From NCBI RefSeq assembly GCF_011604685.1, contig NZ_CP050063.1, forward strand, positions 7,977,001 through 8,041,000: DNA of 64,000 nucleotides, read 5' to 3'. Every line of letters begins with the position of its first letter. The stretch's first letter is position 1. This DNA comes from Spirosoma aureum. Its GTDB lineage: Bacteria; Bacteroidota; Bacteroidia; Cytophagales; Spirosomataceae. Of the stretch, positions 44,501 to 53,340 are shown piece after piece. Both the position numbers and the translations under genes were made by a program. The notes beneath the pieces were generated by a model, which was given only the letters and a program-made list of their open reading frames with translations, had not been told where the DNA came from and did no database searches.

Positions 44501-46846
44501 GCCCTTAATGATGAATTTTATCAGCTCAGCCTGGAGGCAGGCGAGTTGATTTATGCAGGATACACCAGCTTTTTTCCGTATTTTAACAGCTATTATCAGG
44601 GTAAGGAGTCGCTGAATACGTTGATCAATCGCTTACCTGAGGGGCTGGAGTTTACCAAAAAAATCCATCACGATTTAGCCCACGATTCGCTTTGGGGGCT
44701 GAATCTCGTACTAGCCTGTCTGACCGGAAAAACAGCATCGGAGAATAGCTTCGACTTACCGGAGAAAAGTGAGCAGGAATTACTGACTTATTGCCAAACC
44801 GTCAACGACGCATTCGGCAGTACGGTCTATAATGTACTGAAAGGACAGGCTCTCTATTTACTTGGACGGCTTCACGAGGCTCAGGAATGTCTGGAAACAG
44901 CACATGCGCTGGCTGGCGCGATGAGTGGCTGTGTTGCCATAGACACTTCGTTTCGGCTAACATATTGTCTGACATTACTGGCTTTACTACCTCAGGCAGA
45001 TGAGCAGACAAAAGCTTTGTACTGGACAAAAATTGACCAGTTCAGTCTGCAATTTACGACCTGGGCACTACACAACCCCGCCACGTTTACCCATAAAAAA
45101 CTGCTGATTGACGCAGAAATTGCCCGTACCAGATTAGAAAATGCCGTAGCTGTTCGGAATTATGCCAAAGCCATAACTTCCGCCGAAGCCAATGGTTATG
45201 AACGCGAACTGGCACTGATTCACCGTCTGGCAGCTGATTTCTGGCTGGGAGCTGGTTACCCGTTTTATGCTAAACCCCATATCGAAACGGCCCGATACAC
45301 GTTTTACCGATTGGATTATACACGGGTAGCGGAGACAATCGACAAAAAATATGAATCCTTGTTTGCTGCTGTTGATCCCAATAGCGACGGCGCGACTGGG
45401 CCGTACTACCTGAAAGCACGAAATTATCTGCGTACAACCGTTTCGGAAAACAGTAGTGTACTTGATATTCGGAGTGTGCTTAAAGCAGCCAGCGCATTGT
45501 CGGAAGAGTTGGTTCTGGATCGTTTGCTGGACAAAATGCTCCGGATCGTGCTGGAAAACGCGGGGGTGCAGCGAGCCGTATTGTTAGTTCCCAACATGGG
45601 TGCCTGGCGCGTTGAAGCCGAACAGAATCTATTAACTACGAATAAATCTGACTTTGAACCAGCCGATCTGGATAACATAAAATCGCTGCCTGCAACGGTG
45701 ATCAACTATGCGATTCGTACCCAGGCTGAAGTTTTTTCCAGTAATACAAAGCTGCTCAAAGCTTTCGAACGAGATCCGTATCTGAAAGCACAGGCACCGG
45801 CGTCCTATTTATGTATTCCACTGATTTTCAAGGGCGATATGGTTGGTATCCTTTATCTTGAACACCAGACTGGTTATAACGCCTTTACGTCTACAGGTCT
45901 TAATCTGCTGCGACTACTGAGCAGTCAGATGGCTGCTTCGCTTGCCAATGCCATCCTCTATCGCGACCAGGTAGCACTAAGCCGGGCCTACCAACGGTTC
46001 GTGCCGCATTCATTTATCAACGCGCTAGGTCGGAAAAACATTTTACAGGTTGAACTTGGCGACAATATCGATCAGGAAATGACGGTGATGTTCTGCGACA
46101 TCCGCGCTTATTCGAGTTTGTCGGAAGGCATGACCCCAGAAGATAATTTTCGTTTTATCAATACCTACCTCAAACGTGTCGGACCTGTAATCCGGGCCAA
46201 TCAGGGCTTCATCAATCACTACCTTGGCGATGGCTTTATTGCCGTATTCAAGAACAATCCTGAAGATGCACTACGGGCTGCTCTTCAGTTATCAGAAACG
46301 ATTGAGCAGTATAACGAAAAGCGACTGACTGATGGCCGGATACCAATTAGCGTGGGAATGGGTATTCATACCGGTCGAGTGATGATGGGCATTATCGGCG
46401 ACGAAGAACGCCATGATGCCAACGTTATTTCCGATGCCGTCAATATTTCATCACGGCTGGAAGGACTTACCAAAACATTTGGCAGTACGATTCTGCTGAG
46501 CGAAAAAACCATGACTGGTATTATCAATCCGGGCTTGTTCATGTTCCGGTTTCTGGGTCATATTCGGGTTAAGGGGAAAGAAGATGCGTTGGATGTATAT
46601 GAGATGATCAGCACAAATGCACCGGATTTACTCGAAAAGAAAATACAGACGCTCGATTTGTTTAAAGATGGATTGAATAATTATTACAAAAAGCGGTTCG
46701 GCGAGGCAGCCGTTTCGCTACGAAAAGTATTGGACATAAATCCGGCCGATAAAACGGCGTATCGGTATCTGCTGAACGCAGCGCGGTATTTAGTGGAGAC
46801 CCCATCGGAGGGATGGGATGGCGTAGAAACAATGACCGAAAAATAA
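41501..46846 (+). CDS. Kinase-ATPase-GAF-adenylate/guanylate cyclase signalling protein
   Basis: A 1781-residue protein. Domains in order: Ser/Thr kinase-like (about 1-270), with catalytic loop HKDIHDNN (Asp121, Asn126) and VIDFGIA (Asp140); an AAA/MalT-type ATPase (about 290-650), with Walker A GYSGVGKT at 321-328 and Walker B LFLDDLQWAD (Asp451); a long TPR-like helical region (about 700-1300); a GAF domain (about 1330-1490); and a class III nucleotide cyclase (about 1520-1720), with metal aspartates Asp1533 (FCDIRAYS) and Asp1577 (LGDGF). The known cousins end in a histidine kinase or cyclase. Here it would turn stress or ligand binding into cAMP/cGMP. Last gene of the island. Confidence 0.88.
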   Translation: MDTLSTLLYESDETLIFREKGPNGTQIRKVLRATTPDPDQILQFTNEFEYTKDLRISGVRRSLALHKENQQYSLLLEYIDGATLGEAFVGKNQPLDTVLSLFITVSGILGQLHNRNIIHKDIHDNNILWIEKTKSPVVIDFGIANRIDLLSTNLGNPERIKGRLTHMSPEQTGRVNRKVDSRSDLYSLGVTMYQVLTGLLPFQATDPLELVHAHIAWPIPNATSANPAIPAIVSEIVTQLMAKNAEERYQSAFGLKVDLERCLAQYRETGQINPFPLKQRDFSGKFQIPQKLYGRAGEVETLLRAFDRVSRGSVELFLVAGYSGVGKTALIGEIYKPVTEKRGYFAGGKFDQYQRNIPYFAFKQALGEFCMLLLTERRETLSRWQQLIQESVGENGQVLTDMIPELTTLIGPQPHVPKLDPQEATNRFNLVFSKFMKAIARPEHPFILFLDDLQWADVASLNLIRLLITDVNHSCFLVIGAYRDNEVSAGHPLLKMLDTAQDESAVINAIVLDPLREEHLFQLIKESLLTDDSTVQELTKLVYAKTQGNAFFTLEFLKSLNQMGLVSFDANQLKWQIDFAGIRRRAITNNVIDLLVEKMGMLPETTQSFLKMAACIGGLFDMQLLAYLSGQDIPESLQNLWAAVEEGLISPVGENYQYADIIQHTESFRIQIEFSHDRIQQAAYSLMTSDEQAQLHLQIGRFLLQHQLHDEDHLFDLVNHLNAGAELLTEPAERARLTRLNLTASLKARQASAHLSAFTYVNLARRLAGDQSWTDDYGFALLLHKTAADLEYLNGNFSAAETLMHVCLEHVQTLSEKADVYFLLMQIQSNTTRYYEAIESARQGLKLLDFDFPENAANADALIPAVLTKILTYFGQHGVEGIYGKEDMTDKRLLAIINILDNLSPPTYVTGESSLWTIHVLFKIDLTIEHGLTPQGGYAFSELGLLFFILNQYDFAFPAAQLSRKIAQKFIKESPRHLSRVGHLYTNYNLPWMRPISETVALNDEFYQLSLEAGELIYAGYTSFFPYFNSYYQGKESLNTLINRLPEGLEFTKKIHHDLAHDSLWGLNLVLACLTGKTASENSFDLPEKSEQELLTYCQTVNDAFGSTVYNVLKGQALYLLGRLHEAQECLETAHALAGAMSGCVAIDTSFRLTYCLTLLALLPQADEQTKALYWTKIDQFSLQFTTWALHNPATFTHKKLLIDAEIARTRLENAVAVRNYAKAITSAEANGYERELALIHRLAADFWLGAGYPFYAKPHIETARYTFYRLDYTRVAETIDKKYESLFAAVDPNSDGATGPYYLKARNYLRTTVSENSSVLDIRSVLKAASALSEELVLDRLLDKMLRIVLENAGVQRAVLLVPNMGAWRVEAEQNLLTTNKSDFEPADLDNIKSLPATVINYAIRTQAEVFSSNTKLLKAFERDPYLKAQAPASYLCIPLIFKGDMVGILYLEHQTGYNAFTSTGLNLLRLLSSQMAASLANAILYRDQVALSRAYQRFVPHSFINALGRKNILQVELGDNIDQEMTVMFCDIRAYSSLSEGMTPEDNFRFINTYLKRVGPVIRANQGFINHYLGDGFIAVFKNNPEDALRAALQLSETIEQYNEKRLTDGRIPISVGMGIHTGRVMMGIIGDEERHDANVISDAVNISSRLEGLTKTFGSTILLSEKTMTGIINPGLFMFRFLGHIRVKGKEDALDVYEMISTNAPDLLEKKIQTLDLFKDGLNNYYKKRFGEAAVSLRKVLDINPADKTAYRYLLNAARYLVETPSEGWDGVETMTEK

Positions 46847-46899
46847 AGTGCTGATAGGCAATTGGTCAAATCAGTTCGTACAGATCCCACCCTTAGTAA

Positions 46900-49878
46900 C
46901 TATCCGTTTCGCCGGAAGCCTCCTCCGCCCTGTCCATCACGACCGCCCGGACGCATGAATCGGTTGTTGTTGGATGGCGGTGTAAAACCGGCTCCGAACC
47001 TACGCAGGTTGTAAACAAAGCTCAGGGTAAAATACCGATTCAGAACCCGGCTCTGTACTTCTTCAACATACGTATCCGTGACGTTCCGGACAACACTGCG
47101 GTTCTGGTTGAGTAAATCGAAAACCTGAAGTCTCAATTCACCCTGCTTCTGTTTAAACAACTGGCGCGCCAATGCCATATTGAGTAACGTAAACGACTGG
47201 TTGTAACTACCCGACGTACCCCCGTAATGGTTAAAGGTAACATTGGTTGTAAACGTAAACCGTAGCGGAAGCTGGTAGTATAAATCCAGTGTTCCGGTTT
47301 GATTCAGATATGTCGTATTCTGTTGCGGTTGTAGCGAATACTTCGCCGACTGCAAACTGATATTTCCCGCCAGGTTCAGATCCAGTTTATCATACAGGTT
47401 TGTGTTCAGGCTTAGACCCTGTCCAATGAGCCAGTTCTGAGCAAGGTTTGCCCGCTCATTCACAAAACTAGTCCCCTGATTATACGTCAGATTGGTATTC
47501 AGGTTCAGGTTGACCCGCTGGTCCTGGAATTTCAGTGCCCGGCCCAGTACAAGAGAACCGGTTACCGTATAATAACCATTTGTGTTAATAGGTCGGGTAG
47601 TCTGGGCACCCGACGGATTGAACGTCGTTGAATTGACAATTTTATTGTCGGTTCGGCTGGCGTTGATCGATACGAACATATTACGGAACGTAGCCGGATC
47701 GAACCGGTTGAAATTGAGGGAAATGTTATGACTGTATTCGGGTTGCAGATCGGCGTTTCCCAACTGAATATTCAGCGGGTTGGTGTTATTGGGAACGGGC
47801 TGCAACTGGTTTACCGACGGAGCATTGATACGAGTCCGATAATTGAATCGTAGGGAGGTGTTTTTGGCAAAATTGTAGGTAAACAACGCATTCGGCAGCA
47901 AGTTCGTAAATGTGCGGCTCAGGTTCGTTTCCCGGCTCAGGTTCGTTGAATTCAGGCTGGCCTGCTGCCCATCGACACCTAACGCATACGTATATTTCAA
48001 CCGCTTGGTTTGCCACGTTAACCCACCCCGATTGGTCATGTACGTATTGATGAAATTATTGCTTAATAACGCATTCGGACGATCATATTGGCCCGTTGTT
48101 TCGTTGAAGTCCGTAACGGCCCGGTTCGATTCATTGTGGTTATTAGACAGATTGTAGTGAAATTCAAGCGTTTGTCGCATCGACAACGGCTCCGTATAGG
48201 ACGCGTTGATGCTGTTGGTCATGGAGTTCGTTTGCTGGCTGTTCTGCTGATTGATTTGCTGCGTATACAATCCATCAGTGGCGGTCTGGCTGCTTGGCGA
48301 TCCTGACGAAGTTGATAGTGGCGTAGTCGACTTGGTCAGCGACTTGTTTATACCCAGATTATCCTGATCATTGACCGCTATGTTCCAGTTCACGGAGAAT
48401 GTACGGCCCGCTTTGCGAAACTTGCGAAACAGCAACAAACTATTGTTTCCATTGATACCGCTGCCGGTCGAGTTATAGTTTGTGTTGCTCGTGTTGGTTG
48501 TAACACCTTGCCCGCTAAGCGTCTGCGACTGGCTTTGATTCATGTAATTTGACTCAAGCCACGACACGTTGGGAATCAGCCGGATGGTCGTAAGCGAGTC
48601 GAGCCGATAATCGAGCCGGAGATTGAACCGGTTATTGGTATTCGTATTCTCCGAACCGTTGGTCTGGTTGCGCACAAATGTCGAATCCGTACGAACGGAA
48701 GTCCCTGACGTGCTGGCACCGGGCAAGATATTTTCCCGGCGGCTGCTCTGATTGGTTAGGGTATTGGTATTGGATATGTTGTAGCTTCCAGCCATATCGA
48801 TTTTTTTACCGAAGCTGTTGCGGTAATTGATACCACCGGCCCATGATTTGGTAATGGCATTATTACCGACCTGACCGTTTCCGTTGCCATTCCCCCCGCC
48901 GTTGCCACTGCGTACGAAGCTCCCTCCGCCCGCGTTACCACCCGAGCCCTGTCCGCTACCGCCAAAGTTATTGCCAAGCCCTAAATCCTGCGCCGTAAAG
49001 CCCTGCTGGTTAATGTTATTGGCCATACCCAGGATCGACATCTGCTGCCCATTGCTGAATCGGTTTAAGGTGGCTTTAGCAATGTAGCGCGGATCGTCTC
49101 CTGGCTTGGGCCCTACCCCTATCGATTGTTGCCCAAATGTACCTTTACGCTTGTCTTTCTTGGTTGTGATGTTGATCGTTTTGGAACGGTCGCCGTCATC
49201 GACACCTGAAAACGCCGATTGCTCCGACATTTGGTCCAGCAGTTGAACTTTGTCGATAATATCAGCGGGTAAATTGCGGGTAGCCATTTTTGGATCATCG
49301 CCAAAAAATGGTTTTCCATCAACAAGCACCTTCTTAACAGCCTGACCCTGCGCCGTAATGTTCCCATCACGGTCTACCTGAAGGCCGGGCAGTTTCTTTA
49401 ATAAATCTTCGACCTGCGCATTTGGCTGTGTTTTAAACGACCCGGCATTGAATTCGAGCGTATCGCCTTTAACCGCCATGGGTGCTTTTTCACCCTGAAC
49501 CGATACCTCCGTCAGCGTCTGAGACTGAGCCAGTAATTCAAGCGCCCCTGCGTCGACATTGGGGTCAGCTTTGGTAACAGAAACCCGCTTTGAGGCACCT
49601 CGGTAACCAACATAGGTGACCAAAACCCGGTATTGCCCCTCTGTGACATTCTTGAAAACAAACTGGCCTTCGCCATCTGTGATTCCAAAGTTGACCAGGG
49701 ATGAATCGCGTGCCAAAAGCAAAGAGACCGATGCTTCCAGCAGCGGTTTTCTGGTTACGGAATCCACAACAGCCCCTTTGATCGTACCTGATTGAGCCTG
49801 CGCCCATGTTGCGGTCAGACTTAGGATCAATATAATAAGAAGGCCACGAAAAGGGCGTGAAGTGAAAAGGTAGTTCAT
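46900..49878 (-). CDS. TonB-dependent-receptor-like outer-membrane beta-barrel protein
   Basis: A 992-residue outer-membrane protein with a signal peptide (to about residue 28, AQA), a carboxypeptidase-regulatory-like domain (about 30-115), a plug-like domain (about 130-240: LEDLLKKLPGLQVDRDG region) and a long barrel. There is an unusual Gly/Asn-rich insert (about 300-340) and a Gly/Arg-rich tail after the barrel. Class OMP_b-brl_3. It is paired with a GLPGLI gene upstream on the same strand, as is common in Bacteroidota. Substrate unknown. Confidence 0.85.
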   Translation of the reverse strand: MNYLFTSRPFRGLLIILILSLTATWAQAQSGTIKGAVVDSVTRKPLLEASVSLLLARDSSLVNFGITDGEGQFVFKNVTEGQYRVLVTYVGYRGASKRVSVTKADPNVDAGALELLAQSQTLTEVSVQGEKAPMAVKGDTLEFNAGSFKTQPNAQVEDLLKKLPGLQVDRDGNITAQGQAVKKVLVDGKPFFGDDPKMATRNLPADIIDKVQLLDQMSEQSAFSGVDDGDRSKTINITTKKDKRKGTFGQQSIGVGPKPGDDPRYIAKATLNRFSNGQQMSILGMANNINQQGFTAQDLGLGNNFGGSGQGSGGNAGGGSFVRSGNGGGNGNGNGQVGNNAITKSWAGGINYRNSFGKKIDMAGSYNISNTNTLTNQSSRRENILPGASTSGTSVRTDSTFVRNQTNGSENTNTNNRFNLRLDYRLDSLTTIRLIPNVSWLESNYMNQSQSQTLSGQGVTTNTSNTNYNSTGSGINGNNSLLLFRKFRKAGRTFSVNWNIAVNDQDNLGINKSLTKSTTPLSTSSGSPSSQTATDGLYTQQINQQNSQQTNSMTNSINASYTEPLSMRQTLEFHYNLSNNHNESNRAVTDFNETTGQYDRPNALLSNNFINTYMTNRGGLTWQTKRLKYTYALGVDGQQASLNSTNLSRETNLSRTFTNLLPNALFTYNFAKNTSLRFNYRTRINAPSVNQLQPVPNNTNPLNIQLGNADLQPEYSHNISLNFNRFDPATFRNMFVSINASRTDNKIVNSTTFNPSGAQTTRPINTNGYYTVTGSLVLGRALKFQDQRVNLNLNTNLTYNQGTSFVNERANLAQNWLIGQGLSLNTNLYDKLDLNLAGNISLQSAKYSLQPQQNTTYLNQTGTLDLYYQLPLRFTFTTNVTFNHYGGTSGSYNQSFTLLNMALARQLFKQKQGELRLQVFDLLNQNRSVVRNVTDTYVEEVQSRVLNRYFTLSFVYNLRRFGAGFTPPSNNNRFMRPGGRDGQGGGGFRRNG

Positions 49879-49918
49879 GACTGTAGGATGACTTACTAGT
49901 TACAGTAGGCAGTTTTCT

Positions 49919-49964
49919 GTAGGCAGTCTTCCTTACTGGCCACTGCCAACTGAAGACTGCCTAC
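49919..49964. repeat. Hairpin of the CAGTAGGCAGT family
   Basis: GTAGGCAGTCTTC at 49919-49931 and its complement at 49952-49964 form a 13-bp stem with a 20-nt loop. It lies between GLPGLI and receptor genes on the minus strand. Its arms repeat the sequence found at 416-475, and a second partial copy (CAGTAGGCAGTTTTC) begins at 49914. Confidence 0.6.
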
Positions 49965-49982
49965 AACCAACTAAAGACTTGC

Positions 49983-50819
49983 TTAATTTCTTCCCGGCAT
50001 GGACGACATCATACGCTGGCGGAAATCAGCCATCGACTTCCGGCGCATCTGCTCCATTTCTTCCGATGTAATTGATTTTGCATCGGAAGGCGGTTGCACG
50101 GCTGATGCAGCTATCGCTTCCGTTGAAATTGACGAAGCCTTGTACGATTCGTTATCGGATTCGATCTGGAGAACAACGCCCGTTGGGGGTGTCAGATCAG
50201 AAACGGGTGAGTACGTAAAAGGCAGATCGGTCGTGTACCAGATCGTGTATGTCTGCTTCCGGCGGGTTGCGGTGGCTTTGTGGCAGGTGAAGCCCGCTAT
50301 TTTCTTGGTTTTGTCGCTGGCTTGCCAGTCGCTGGCAGTTGGCATTGGATTCTCGGAACGATAGGTCGTTTGGCTCGTTGAATCCTTCTTGACAGTCAGC
50401 ACATCAATGCGTTTCCGATTGCCCAGATCCAGATACGTCTGCTGCTCAAACGGGGGCGTCATCCGCGTAGTCCGTGGAGGGCCGCCTGCGTTGCCGGAGC
50501 CATCGCCTTCCCGGTTCCGGCGCATCATCATATTTTGAGGTCGATCGCGTTCTTCCTTAGCCATCGTTCCCGAGAAGACAAGCTTCTGCGTGAATGACAT
50601 TACTTCAGGCATGCCTTCAGGGGCGTCGGGGGCACCCGCACTTCCGGGTCGGACTTCCTGCCCGTTAATGACCATTCGCATTTGAGACCGATCGATCTGG
50701 CGCATTCCTTCATACGTAATCTTACCAGAAGCGTATTTATCCGGTGCGGCTGTCTGAGCTGTCGTGTGGAGCGAAATCAGCAAGCCAGCAGCCAATAGAG
50801 TGATTATCTGAGCTTTCAT
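49983..50819 (-). CDS. GLPGLI family protein
   Basis: About 278 residues from the ATG at 50819, where the signal peptide starts (MKAQIITLLAAGLLISLHTTA). An ATG at 50858 is less likely. The GLPGLI core is recognisable in KIAGFTCHKATATRRKQTYTIWYTTDLPF and TGVVLQIESDNE. These periplasmic proteins are usually found beside TonB-type receptors and are thought to assist metal or small-molecule uptake, but their biochemistry is unresolved. A Met/Arg/Gly-rich central loop is present. Confidence 0.83.
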   Translation of the reverse strand: MKAQIITLLAAGLLISLHTTAQTAAPDKYASGKITYEGMRQIDRSQMRMVINGQEVRPGSAGAPDAPEGMPEVMSFTQKLVFSGTMAKEERDRPQNMMMRRNREGDGSGNAGGPPRTTRMTPPFEQQTYLDLGNRKRIDVLTVKKDSTSQTTYRSENPMPTASDWQASDKTKKIAGFTCHKATATRRKQTYTIWYTTDLPFTYSPVSDLTPPTGVVLQIESDNESYKASSISTEAIAASAVQPPSDAKSITSEEMEQMRRKSMADFRQRMMSSMPGRN

Positions 50820-50942
50820 TAGGATAAGGAGCAAAAGTGGTATGTAAAAGTTGCACAAAATTTGTTGCTCTCCGTATCGGATTTGCTAAAAGGCATGAAA
50901 ATGCGGTTAAAACCCTATTTTTGAGTACTGAATGCCCGTTTT

Positions 50943-51695
50943 ATGCCTCCTCAACGTATCATTTCACTCGTCCCTTCGCAAACTGAATTACTCTTCGATC
51001 TTGGTCTTGACAGCGAGATTGTTGGTATTACGAAGTTCTGCATTCACCCGGCTGATAAAGTAAAAAACAAGGTGCTAGTTGGCGGCACGAAAACGATTGA
51101 CATCGACCGGATTCACGCGCTTCGGCCGGATCTGATCATCGCCAACAAAGAAGAAAATACCCGCGAAGAAATTGAGGAGCTCCAACGACAGTATCCCGTC
51201 CACATCACCGATATTATAACCATATCAGATGCGCTAAACATGATTCGGGAAGTGGGAGCGCTTGTCGGGAAAGAATCGGAAGCGGAAACAATGGCTGTCC
51301 AGATTAAAACAACGTTGGCCATACTACCCAATGATGGCCAGCAACAAACAGTTGCTTACTTTATCTGGCGCAAGCCGTATATGGTTGCGGCTAACGATAC
51401 GTTTATTCACACGATGCTGGAAACTGCCGGATTCCGGAATGTATTTGCCAATCGAACCCGATATCCGGCCGTAACCCCAGCAGACCTACAGGCTGCCCAG
51501 CCCGATCTGATCTTTTTATCGTCAGAGCCTTTTCCGTTTTCCGAAAAACACATCGACGAATTTCGGACTCTTTGCCCATCAGCCAGGATCCTGATCGTTG
51601 ATGGTGAGGTGTTTTCGTGGTATGGCAGCCGGTTGTTGCGGTCGTCGGCGTATTTTCGGAACTTGCATAACGAAATCGCCCGGCCACAACGATGA
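50943..51695 (+). CDS. Helical-backbone metal/corrinoid-binding protein (BtuF-like)
   Basis: A 250-residue periplasmic-binding-protein fold of the cobalamin/iron-siderophore class: RIISLVPSQTELLFDLGL, VGITKFCIHPAD, KTIDIDRIHALRPDLIIAN and a C-terminal FPFSEKHIDEF. There is no signal peptide, so it is unlikely to act as a normal periplasmic receptor. No permease or ATPase gene is next to it. It may be a cytoplasmic metallochaperone or corrinoid sensor (inference). The Uma2 gene overlaps its last 4 bases (ATGA). Confidence 0.83.
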   Translation: MPPQRIISLVPSQTELLFDLGLDSEIVGITKFCIHPADKVKNKVLVGGTKTIDIDRIHALRPDLIIANKEENTREEIEELQRQYPVHITDIITISDALNMIREVGALVGKESEAETMAVQIKTTLAILPNDGQQQTVAYFIWRKPYMVAANDTFIHTMLETAGFRNVFANRTRYPAVTPADLQAAQPDLIFLSSEPFPFSEKHIDEFRTLCPSARILIVDGEVFSWYGSRLLRSSAYFRNLHNEIARPQR

Positions 51696-52273
51696 TCACC
51701 GATATTTCTCAGCTCGATCCGAAAGGAACCTACACCTACGCCGACTACCTGAAATGGCAGTTCGACGAAAGTGTAGAACTGATAAAAGGAAAATTATACA
51801 GAATGTCGCCCGCTCCCAAGCGGAAACACCAGGATGCATCTGTAAACCTGGAATTTGCTCTCTTGAAGTATTTTGAGGATAAATCATGCAAAGTGTATGA
51901 TGCCCCCTTCGATGTTCGGCTCCCTGTTCAGAATCGAAAAAACCCGAACCAGATATACACAGTCGTACAGCCCGATATCTGCGTCATATGTGACCTTAAA
52001 AAGTTAGATGACGATGGCTGTTTGGGAGCGCCTGACTGGGTCATTGAAATTACATCGCCCCGAACCGCGAAGAATGATTTCAATGAGAAATACAATCTTT
52101 ATGAAGAAGCCGGTGTTCGTGAATACTGGATTGTTCAGCCCAAAGAAAAAGCAGTCAATGTCTATACGCTCGAAGATGGGCAATACGCACTGGTGGATGT
52201 GTATGAGTCGACGGATATTCCCTGCCGTATTTTCCCGGATCTGATTGTTTCGCACGAACGAATCTTCCAATAA
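51692..52273 (+). CDS. Uma2/DUF820 family nuclease-like protein
   Basis: A 193-residue protein of the PD-(D/E)XK Uma2 group: YADYLKWQFDESVELIKGK, QPDICVICDLKKL, PDWVIEITSPRTAKND and NLYEEAGVREYWIV. The candidate metal residues Asp and Glu are both present. It overlaps the end of the BtuF-like gene by 4 bases, so it is translationally coupled, but functional linkage is uncertain. The AraC gene follows after 6 bases. The second copy in this window is at 7551-8030. Confidence 0.85.
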   Translation: MITDISQLDPKGTYTYADYLKWQFDESVELIKGKLYRMSPAPKRKHQDASVNLEFALLKYFEDKSCKVYDAPFDVRLPVQNRKNPNQIYTVVQPDICVICDLKKLDDDGCLGAPDWVIEITSPRTAKNDFNEKYNLYEEAGVREYWIVQPKEKAVNVYTLEDGQYALVDVYESTDIPCRIFPDLIVSHERIFQ

Positions 52274-52279
52274 ACACCC

Positions 52280-53320
52280 GTGACTACATCCAATACCAAC
52301 AATAATACGCTCTCGATTGCTTCCGTCAATCTGATTTTGTTTGCAGCCCGGCAACGCGGAATTGATGCTGACGCGCTGGCCCGTACGGTAGGCATTAGCG
52401 TCGACGAGTTGCGTAACCCCGACGGACGCGTTCAGATTCGCCAGGTACAGGCACTCTGGCGCGAGATCGTTGCCGCTACCGACGACTCAAGTATTGCGCT
52501 GAAACTTGGCGAAATGATCAATCCGGTAGCCATTGGTGTGCTGGCTTATGTGATGATGCACAGCCCAACACTTGGTAAAGCGTTTGAGAAATTATGCCAA
52601 TACCAGGATATTGTCTGCGAAGGCGTTTCTACGCGGGGGGAGGTTGTTCGTTCCGAGCATTCAGGAGACCAGTTTGTTCTGTCGCTACACATTATCAGTC
52701 CAGACATTATTTATCCGGAATTTACCCTCAACTCCGAATTATCCATCTATCAGTCGGCGATTCGCGCCTTAACTGGCCAGCACGTTACAGCTACCGAGAT
52801 CCGGTTTGCCTATCCGCGTCCCCTGAACACGAGCGAGCATGAGCGCGTTTTTGGCCCAGCCCGCCTGACGTTCGACGCAGACGTAACGGCTTTTATTCTT
52901 GATGCATCCTGGCTTGATACACCGGTTCTGAATGCCAACCCTGCCTTCTCGGCCATGTTTGAGCAACATGCTACGGGACTGCTTAACCAGCTCAAAACGC
53001 CCTCACTCAGTAGCCGGGTGAAAGCCGAAATTGTGTTGCTCATGAAAGGCGAAGAACCTACGCTGGCAACCGTAGCCGACCGGCTGGCAATGGGCATTCG
53101 GACCCTACAGCTTCATCTAAAAGAAGAAGGTACCAGCTACCAGCAACTGCTGGACGAGATCCGGAAAGAGCTTGCTATTCAACATTTGCGGGAGCAAAAT
53201 CTGAGCACAACAGACATCGCTTATCTGCTGGGTTTTGCCGAGCCGAGTGTTTTCTTCCGGTCGTTTAAAAAGTGGATGGGCGTAACACCGGGGGCTTATC
53301 GACTGGCTCGGGCGGCTTAA
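52280..53320 (+). CDS. AraC family regulator with Arabinose_bd-type domain
   Basis: A 346-residue transcription factor starting at a GTG (52280). The N-terminal ligand-like domain (about 25-210) is of the Arabinose_bd type (LKLGEMINPVAIGVLAYVMMHSPTLG). The C-terminal AraC DNA-binding domain shows DIAYLLGFAEPSVFFRSFKKWMGVTPGAYR. It is just downstream of the Uma2 gene and converges on the DUF4260 and epimerase genes, which it may control (inference). Confidence 0.88.
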   Translation: MTTSNTNNNTLSIASVNLILFAARQRGIDADALARTVGISVDELRNPDGRVQIRQVQALWREIVAATDDSSIALKLGEMINPVAIGVLAYVMMHSPTLGKAFEKLCQYQDIVCEGVSTRGEVVRSEHSGDQFVLSLHIISPDIIYPEFTLNSELSIYQSAIRALTGQHVTATEIRFAYPRPLNTSEHERVFGPARLTFDADVTAFILDASWLDTPVLNANPAFSAMFEQHATGLLNQLKTPSLSSRVKAEIVLLMKGEEPTLATVADRLAMGIRTLQLHLKEEGTSYQQLLDEIRKELAIQHLREQNLSTTDIAYLLGFAEPSVFFRSFKKWMGVTPGAYRLARAA

Positions 53321-53340
53321 TCGCTCTGGCAATCCTGGCT

